DNA of 9,508 nt, from positions 1-9,508 of the forward strand of contig CAZFAT010000225.1 in assembly GCA_964517075.1 (NCBI GenBank), read 5' to 3'. Numbering within the stretch: the stretch's first letter is position 1; each line of letters opens with the position of its first letter. Positions 5,607 to 9,508 of the stretch are shown in pieces. The notes beneath the pieces are model-generated. The model did not search any database and was not told where the DNA came from. It worked only from the letters and a program-made list of their open reading frames with translations. Source of the stretch: CAZFAT01 sp964517075. GTDB taxonomy: Bacteria; Acidobacteriota; Vicinamibacteria; Vicinamibacterales; SCN-69-37. Made by a program: the position numbers and the translations under genes.

Positions 5607-6140
5607 ATGGACACGCGGGAATGGCTCGGTGTCACCAACCAGCAGGCGCTGCGCTTCTTCTTCGAGCACCTGCGTGACGTCGCGTCGTCCGAGCCGCCGG
5701 AAGGCGAGTTGCTCTACAACGCGAGCATCCTCGCGCACTTCGCCACGACGTCGACAGCGTCCACCGACACGTTTCCACCGTCACCCACGAACCTGACGTT
5801 CGTCTTCGACGTGTTCGTGATGGATCGCAGCCAGCACACCGACCCCGACATCATGGAGGCGGCCGGATCGCAGTGCCTCGTCCTCACCGGGTTCTTCCAC
5901 GATCAACAGGAGCGGCGACACAACGTCGAGTGGTATGCGGCGCTTGGCGCCTCGTTCTACGATCGCGCCGCCCAGTACGGCCGCGACCAGTCCCGCACGC
6001 GGATGATGATTGCGATGTCGCGCCGCTTCGACTTCTGGCGCCGCCAGCACTACCGCCTCGCGCACGAACTGCGGGAGGTGGCGCTTCTCGTCAGCCGACA
6101 AGGACCCGACGGGCAAGAACTGGATGGTCATCGGTTTTGA
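5607..6140 (+). CDS. Uncharacterised 177-residue protein
   Basis: I do not recognise a named family. The protein is soluble by appearance, with no signal peptide or membrane segment, and is rich in aromatic and histidine residues. Visible blocks are QQALRFFFEHLRDVA (12-26), LLYNASILAHFATTSTAS (35-52), FVFDVFVMD (65-73), DPDIMEAAGSQCLVLTGFF (79-97), RRHNVEWYAALGASFYDRAA (103-122) and SRRFDFWRRQHYRLAHELRE (138-157). The second half looks largely helical. ATG 5607 follows a run of six G at one base distance; TTG 5600-frame alternative at 5598 would add three residues. The gene stands alone and converges with the deacetylase operon. A sigma-54-like element lies directly upstream. Base composition does not differ obviously from its neighbours. 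A binding or signalling role is possible, but nothing visible fixes one. Confidence 0.8.
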   Translation: MDTREWLGVTNQQALRFFFEHLRDVASSEPPEGELLYNASILAHFATTSTASTDTFPPSPTNLTFVFDVFVMDRSQHTDPDIMEAAGSQCLVLTGFFHDQQERRHNVEWYAALGASFYDRAAQYGRDQSRTRMMIAMSRRFDFWRRQHYRLAHELREVALLVSRQGPDGQELDGHRF

Positions 6141-6151
6141 GTTGCCGGTTA

Positions 6152-6180
6152 TCGGTGCCTGCCTCCGCACCGAGCACCGA
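6152..6180. terminator. Hairpin between convergent genes, possible bidirectional terminator
   Basis: TCGGTGC (6152-6158) pairs with GCACCGA (6167-6173) around an 8-base loop, and a second copy of GCACCGA follows at 6174-6180, allowing two alternative stems. It lies in the 49-base gap between convergent stops at 6140 and 6190. There is no clear T tract on either strand, so termination is inferred from position only. Confidence 0.35.
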
Positions 6181-6189
6181 GAACTAATC

Positions 6190-7047
6190 TTAGAGCAGCA
6201 CTTCCTCCGCCCCGCGCCCCGCGTCAATCACCCCGTTCGTCAGCGCCAGGTCCACGAACCGTCCGCCCGTCCATCGGCTGACGCGGTACAGGGTGCCGTA
6301 CAGGAACTCCGGCGCGGCCTGGCCCTGGCCGCCCACCCACTCGCCGCCGCGGCGGACGTTGTCCATCATCCAGGCCGGCAGCGTCAGGTGGTAGGGATTG
6401 CGTTGCACCTCGCCCACGTGATGCGTCAGCGCGGAGACGAGCGCGCCGACCTCGTCGGGCGAGGACTCGACGAGGACGTTGGGCGTTGGCATCTGCGCCC
6501 AGAACTCGGTCTGGACCGCCGCGCACTGGAAGGACGCCGGCGTGGCTGCCAGCGCGTCCGTGACGAGCTGGTGCGTGCCAATGTGCGTCGAGTTCCAGTC
6601 GCCTTCGTGCGGGTAGAAGATCGCGCGGGGCCGGTGCGCCGCCAGCATCTCGCCCACCCTCGTCACCATCTGCCGCCACCGATCGGGCTCGCCCGCGCGG
6701 ACGCGCGGGTTGACGCCCTCGAGACCACCCGGCGCGGTCGTCTCCAGATCGAAGCCAATCGATCGGCAGCACGCCGTGAGCTCGGCCCACCGCGCCGCCT
6801 GCCGGGCCTTGTTGCTGCCGTGGGTCACGGCGATGTTGATCACACGCCAGCGGCTCTGCCGAAGCAGCCGCAGCGCCCATCCGCCGATGATCACTTCGTC
6901 GTCTGGATGCGGCGAGAAGATGAGGGCGACCGGCGCATCGGGCGCGGCTGTCGGGCGTGGATACTCGCCAGCCGCCCCGAGCGGCAGGCGCCGCGCGTCG
7001 ATGACGAGCCGGGACAACTGCCGCACGTAATCGTCGAAAGAACGCAT
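6190..7047 (-). CDS. PIG-L/LmbE family deacetylase
   Basis: A 285-residue zinc-dependent N-deacetylase homologue. The metal-binding motif SPHPDDEV is at 45-52 (H47, D49, D50), and the second cluster PHEGDWNSTHIGTH at 146-159 offers H155 and H159 as the third ligand. The family includes GlcNAc-PI de-N-acetylase, MshB and BshB, which remove acetyl from an N-acetylglucosaminyl group; the substrate here is unknown. There is no signal peptide, so it should act in the cytoplasm. ATG 7047 follows the stop of the ROK-like gene by three bases, with AGGGAG about eight bases upstream that overlaps the end of that gene, so the two are cotranscribed and probably coupled. Its similarity to the other deacetylase in the window (8669-9475) is confined mainly to the metal motifs, so they are not a recent duplication. 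Confidence 0.92.
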   Translation of the reverse strand: MRSFDDYVRQLSRLVIDARRLPLGAAGEYPRPTAAPDAPVALIFSPHPDDEVIIGGWALRLLRQSRWRVINIAVTHGSNKARQAARWAELTACCRSIGFDLETTAPGGLEGVNPRVRAGEPDRWRQMVTRVGEMLAAHRPRAIFYPHEGDWNSTHIGTHQLVTDALAATPASFQCAAVQTEFWAQMPTPNVLVESSPDEVGALVSALTHHVGEVQRNPYHLTLPAWMMDNVRRGGEWVGGQGQAAPEFLYGTLYRVSRWTGGRFVDLALTNGVIDAGRGAEEVLL

Positions 7048-7050
7048 CCG

Positions 7051-8469
7051 TCACTCCCTGGGCGCCGGGGCGGGCAGGCTGGCCGCGGCGATTGCCTGGC
7101 CGTGTCGCTTGGTCTGTTCATCCGGCACGTGAAAGGTCAGCCGCGCGGCAAGGCCCGGGAACTCGGTGGCCAGCACGCGGCGCGCCTCCTCGAGCATCAG
7201 GTCGCAACCGGACCCGGTCGTGACGCGGCCGAGCACGAGGATGTGGCGCACGGAGTAGAAGCTCGCGTAGTGCGCCGCGCCATAGCCCAGGTACACGCCA
7301 ATCGTCCGGTAGATGGCCGCGGCGCCCGGGTCGGACTGCTGCATGAGCTCCTGCACGCGCTTGAGCTGTTCGGGCAGCGGCAGATCGGCGGGCACGTCGA
7401 GCCCGGCGGCGCGCACGAGGCGGCCGACTGCCTGCTGGGAAAAGTACTGCACGCCGCAGCCGGCGTCGCCGGACCACTCGTCCACCGGCCCGTCGGGCTG
7501 ATAGTCAATCGGCGCGAACGCCAGCTCGTTGAGCCATGAGGTGATCGTGCCGTCTGGCGTCACGTAGCCGGCCGCCTCGCTCGATCCCATGGCGATCCCC
7601 AGCACGGCGTTGTCCTTCAGCGCCATCGACCCGGCCAGCGCCGTGACCTCGCCGTCGTTCACGATCTCGAAGGGAATGCCACCCCACGCGCGCTTCAGTT
7701 CGAGGAACAAGCCCTTGGCGCGGCTCCGGAACAGGTCCGGCGGCACGCCGCGGAAGAGCGACGCGACCTTGACTTCGTTCGCCACGTACACGCCCGCCGC
7801 GCTGCCGCCGATGGCGTCCACGCGCGGCAAATGGGCGGCCGCCCGCGTCAGCGAGTCCATGATCTGGTCGAAGTGCCATTGCGGGTCGGTCTCGACCACA
7901 GGATGCCACTCAATCTCCTCGCTGAACACCACCCGGCCATCGACGAGGGCGGCGGCCTTGCGATCGCTGGCGCCGAGATCGAACCCGATGCGGCACCCCT
8001 CGAGGTGGCGGCCGAGCGGCATGGCGTTGTGCCGTTCCGGCGGCAGCTCCCCGGCGCCGCCCACCTCGATGATCTCGAACGGGCGTTCGTAGATGCGCGC
8101 GCCCATGATGTCGGCGTCGAAGCGCCCGGTCGCGGTCTTCGCATAGTGATCGCGCAGGCGACGAGCCAGGTCATCCGGCGCGTGGACGTGCACCCGGTGG
8201 CCCCCTCGCGACCAGAGCAGGAACTTCACCTGCCGCTCGAGGTTGACGAAGTTCAGATCGGCGTCGGGATGCTGGAAGGGCAGCGCCATCGTCCGCCAGT
8301 GGAACGTCGATCCGTCGGCCTGCTCGATGGCAATGTCCACGGGGCGGGCGCCCGACTCAGCCGCGGCCGCATCGAACGCGCGGTGGAACAGCGCGGCCGG
8401 ACGGAAGCCCGGATCCAGTCCCGGCACCATCTTCGGCGTGGCGTGCTGGTGAATGCGTCGTGCGGACAC
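7051..8469 (-). CDS. ROK-like sugar kinase homologue with long N-terminal extension and degenerate zinc site
   Basis: A 472-residue protein. Residues about 157-465 fit the actin-like ROK fold: phosphate-1 loop G162-F-D-L-G-A-S-D (162-169), VNDGEVTALAG (270-280) with D272 at the ROK catalytic-base position, and IAMGSSEAAGYV (292-303). ROK kinases are usually about 300 residues; the extra 156 residues at the N-terminus have no domain I can name. The ROK zinc motif (GH, then CxCGxxGCxE) aligns with NELAFAPIDYQPDG and EWSGDAGCGVQYFS (331-344): the histidine and two of three cysteines are replaced, leaving only C338. So metal binding is probably lost and sugar-kinase activity is uncertain. GTG 8469 is chosen because GGAG lies eight bases upstream; ATG 8430 is an alternative. 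The PIG-L gene follows directly, suggesting amino-sugar metabolism. A regulator role is less likely because no helix-turn-helix is seen. Confidence 0.82.
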   Translation of the reverse strand: MSARRIHQHATPKMVPGLDPGFRPAALFHRAFDAAAAESGARPVDIAIEQADGSTFHWRTMALPFQHPDADLNFVNLERQVKFLLWSRGGHRVHVHAPDDLARRLRDHYAKTATGRFDADIMGARIYERPFEIIEVGGAGELPPERHNAMPLGRHLEGCRIGFDLGASDRKAAALVDGRVVFSEEIEWHPVVETDPQWHFDQIMDSLTRAAAHLPRVDAIGGSAAGVYVANEVKVASLFRGVPPDLFRSRAKGLFLELKRAWGGIPFEIVNDGEVTALAGSMALKDNAVLGIAMGSSEAAGYVTPDGTITSWLNELAFAPIDYQPDGPVDEWSGDAGCGVQYFSQQAVGRLVRAAGLDVPADLPLPEQLKRVQELMQQSDPGAAAIYRTIGVYLGYGAAHYASFYSVRHILVLGRVTTGSGCDLMLEEARRVLATEFPGLAARLTFHVPDEQTKRHGQAIAAASLPAPAPRE

Positions 8470-8548
8470 GCGTCAGGCTCCGTGAACGTCAGGCGAGCGT
8501 GGACCGTGTGGCCCGGGTGCTGTCGGCAGGGATCGCCGGGTCCTGACT

Positions 8549-8568
8549 CGCCAAGTTGCCAACTGGCG
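8549..8568. repeat. Imperfect inverted repeat in the divergent control region
   Basis: CGCCA-A-GTT (8549-8557) faces AAC-TGGCG (8561-8568) around a GCC centre, a palindrome with a single extra A. It abuts the larger perfect repeat to its right and overlaps the candidate -35 box, so it could be a second operator half or simply part of one structured region. Confidence 0.35.
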
Positions 8569-8585
8569 CGGCCACGGGGTACAAC
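8556..8585 (+). promoter_or_regulatory. Candidate sigma-70 promoter for the plus-strand deacetylase
   Basis: TTGCCA (8556-8561; five of six to the -35 consensus) and TACAAC (8580-8585; four of six to the -10) are separated by 18 bases. Transcription would start near 8592, about 77 bases before the GTG start. The position between divergent genes is right, but the -10 is only a moderate match. Confidence 0.4.
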
Positions 8586-8593
8586 GTGGCCGC
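8568..8593. promoter_or_regulatory. Perfect 9+9 bp inverted repeat, candidate operator
   Basis: GCGGCCACG (8568-8576) and CGTGGCCGC (8585-8593) are exact reverse complements around GGGTACAA. The repeat covers the -10 region and expected start point of the candidate promoter between the divergent ROK-like/PIG-L and PIG-L transcription units, which is where a repressor site would be. A hairpin in the 5' end of the plus-strand transcript is the alternative. No regulator gene lies inside the window. Confidence 0.4.
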
Positions 8594-8668
8594 CCGGCGG
8601 CGCCAGGGCGCGCCGTGCACGCGGCGCGTGCCCGAACAGGATGCCGCGAGCGGCGCCGAAAGGCAAAC

Positions 8669-9475
8669 GTGGCTGAACCCCGTCGCGCGGCCATCGCCAT
8701 CGCCGCGCATCCCGACGACATCGAGTTCGCGATGGCCGGCACCCTCGTCCTGCTGCGGCAGGCCGGCTACCGGACGCACTATTTCAATCTGCTGACGGGC
8801 CACTGCGGCAGTGTCACCGAGTCGGCCGCGCGCACGCGCACGCGCCGCCGGCGGGAGGCCCGCCGCGCGGCGGCCATCCTCGGCGCGATCTGGCACCCGC
8901 CCATCGCGGAGGACCTGGAAATCGTCTATTCGGCGCCGAACCTGCGGCGCGTCGCCGCGGTCATCCGCGAGGTGCGGGCGTCGATCGTCCTGACGCACGC
9001 CGTGCAGGACTACATGGAAGACCACATGATCGCCGGCCGGCTGGCCGTGACCGCCGCGTTCGCCCACGGCATGCGCAACTTCCGCACGACGCCGGCCCGG
9101 CGGCCGTATGGTGACGACGTGACGGTGTATCACGCGATGCCGCACGGCCTGCAGGACGGGCTGCGGCGACGCGTGACGGCCGGCGCCTTCGTCAACACGG
9201 CCGGCGTGCAGAGCCTCAAGCACGCCGCGCTCGCCGCGCACGAGAGCCAGCAGGAGTGGCTGCACGCGAGCCAGGGCATGAACTCGTACCTCCAGGCGAT
9301 GACCGACATGAGTGCCGCCGTGGGCCGCCTCAGCGGGCGTTTCACGCACGCCGAGGGATGGCGCCGGCACCTGCACCTCGGATTCAGCGCGTCAGAGATT
9401 GACCCGCTGAAGCATGCGCTCGGCGAGGACTATCTGGTGAACGGAGAGTACGAGCGCTCGCTCCTGGAACCGTGA
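8669..9475 (+). CDS. PIG-L/LmbE family deacetylase
   Basis: A 268-residue zinc-dependent deacetylase homologue of the BshB1/LmbE type. AAHPDDIEFAMAGTL (12-26) carries the metal motif with H14, D16 and D17; LLTGHCGS (41-48) matches the LTxGExG segment, with histidine in place of the usual glutamate; RREARRAAAILG (61-72) matches the RxxEaxxAaxxLG helix; and THAVQDYMEDHMIAGRL (109-125) supplies D114 and the third ligand H119. The family deacetylates N-acetylglucosaminyl compounds in the cytoplasm; this substrate is not known. The C-terminal part (from about 190) has a run of alanine-, glutamine- and histidine-rich helix (SLKHAALAAHESQQEWLH). GTG 8669 is preferred because AAAGG lies five bases upstream and the HPDD motif then begins at the expected distance. 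It is divergent from the ROK-like/PIG-L pair and is followed after 12 bases by another reading frame. Confidence 0.92.
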   Translation: MAEPRRAAIAIAAHPDDIEFAMAGTLVLLRQAGYRTHYFNLLTGHCGSVTESAARTRTRRRREARRAAAILGAIWHPPIAEDLEIVYSAPNLRRVAAVIREVRASIVLTHAVQDYMEDHMIAGRLAVTAAFAHGMRNFRTTPARRPYGDDVTVYHAMPHGLQDGLRRRVTAGAFVNTAGVQSLKHAALAAHESQQEWLHASQGMNSYLQAMTDMSAAVGRLSGRFTHAEGWRRHLHLGFSASEIDPLKHALGEDYLVNGEYERSLLEP

Positions 9476-9487
9476 AGAAATGAAGCC

Positions 9488-9508
9488 ATGTTCAAGCTCT
9501 TGATCCAG
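9488..9508 (+). CDS. Start of a further gene, truncated by the window edge
   Basis: ATG 9488 opens a frame reading MFKLLIQ that is cut by the right edge. It begins 12 bases after the deacetylase stop and is preceded by GAAG-type purines, so it is probably the next gene of the same operon. Seven residues are too few to identify it. Confidence 0.4.

Noticed and set aside
6010..7539. Plus-strand 509-codon open frame
   Set aside because: It is the antisense of the deacetylase and ROK-like genes, which carry clear catalytic motifs on the minus strand; the translation is His/Arg/Ala low-complexity.
8489..9376. Minus-strand 295-codon open frame
   Set aside because: Antisense of the PIG-L deacetylase at 8669-9475, whose HPDD motif and length fix the coding strand.
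6190..9475. Mycothiol or bacillithiol biosynthesis cluster based on the PIG-L deacetylases
   Set aside because: Neither a matching glycosyltransferase nor a cysteine ligase is in the window, and PIG-L proteins are a broad family.

Overview
The window is GC-rich throughout (roughly two thirds G+C by eye) and has compact gene spacing, frequent GTG starts and no intron-like structure, so it is bacterial chromosomal DNA. The gene mix (an exopolysaccharide locus, a cold-shock domain protein whose RNP2 segment reads YFFHQS, an orphan 177-residue protein, and PIG-L deacetylases next to an atypical ROK-fold protein) is compatible with a soil Acidobacteriota such as Vicinamibacteria. That placement is an inference from general look, not from a marker gene.

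Left region (1-4677, all minus strand): a tightly packed surface-polysaccharide operon. In transcription order it encodes an O-antigen ligase/polymerase-type membrane protein, an extended SDR sugar epimerase/dehydratase carrying a four-helix membrane module, an RmlC-like sugar epimerase (cupin), a family-2 glycosyltransferase, and a zinc-finger class I methyltransferase that runs off the left edge. Neighbouring genes overlap by 4, 1 and about 11 bases; the only real gap (39 bases, between the SDR and the cupin) carries an inverted repeat. The combination reads as synthesis of a modified, possibly C-methylated, nucleotide sugar, its transfer to a carrier, and polymerisation or ligation of the glycan.

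Middle region (4678-6189): a 526-base non-coding stretch with a candidate sigma-70 promoter and several inverted repeats, which looks like a long structured leader for a small cold-shock domain gene (5204-5407, plus). After a palindrome-rich spacer comes an unrecognised 177-residue protein (5607-6140, plus), preceded by a good match to a sigma-54 (-24/-12) element. It converges with the next minus-strand operon across a 49-base gap containing a hairpin.

Right region (6190-9508): a divergent pair of units. Minus strand: a 472-residue ROK-like sugar kinase homologue (long N-terminal extension, zinc site mostly lost) followed 3 bases later by a PIG-L/LmbE deacetylase. Plus strand: a second PIG-L/LmbE deacetylase, then the first seven codons of another gene at the right edge. 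The shared 199-base control region contains a candidate promoter overlapped by a perfect 9+9 bp inverted repeat. The module suggests deacetylation and recognition or phosphorylation of an amino sugar or glycoconjugate; the substrate is unknown. No transposon, integrase, CRISPR array, tRNA or rRNA was seen. I cannot prove a wholly new system; the best candidates for something undescribed are the ROK-like/two-deacetylase module and the membrane-anchored SDR.
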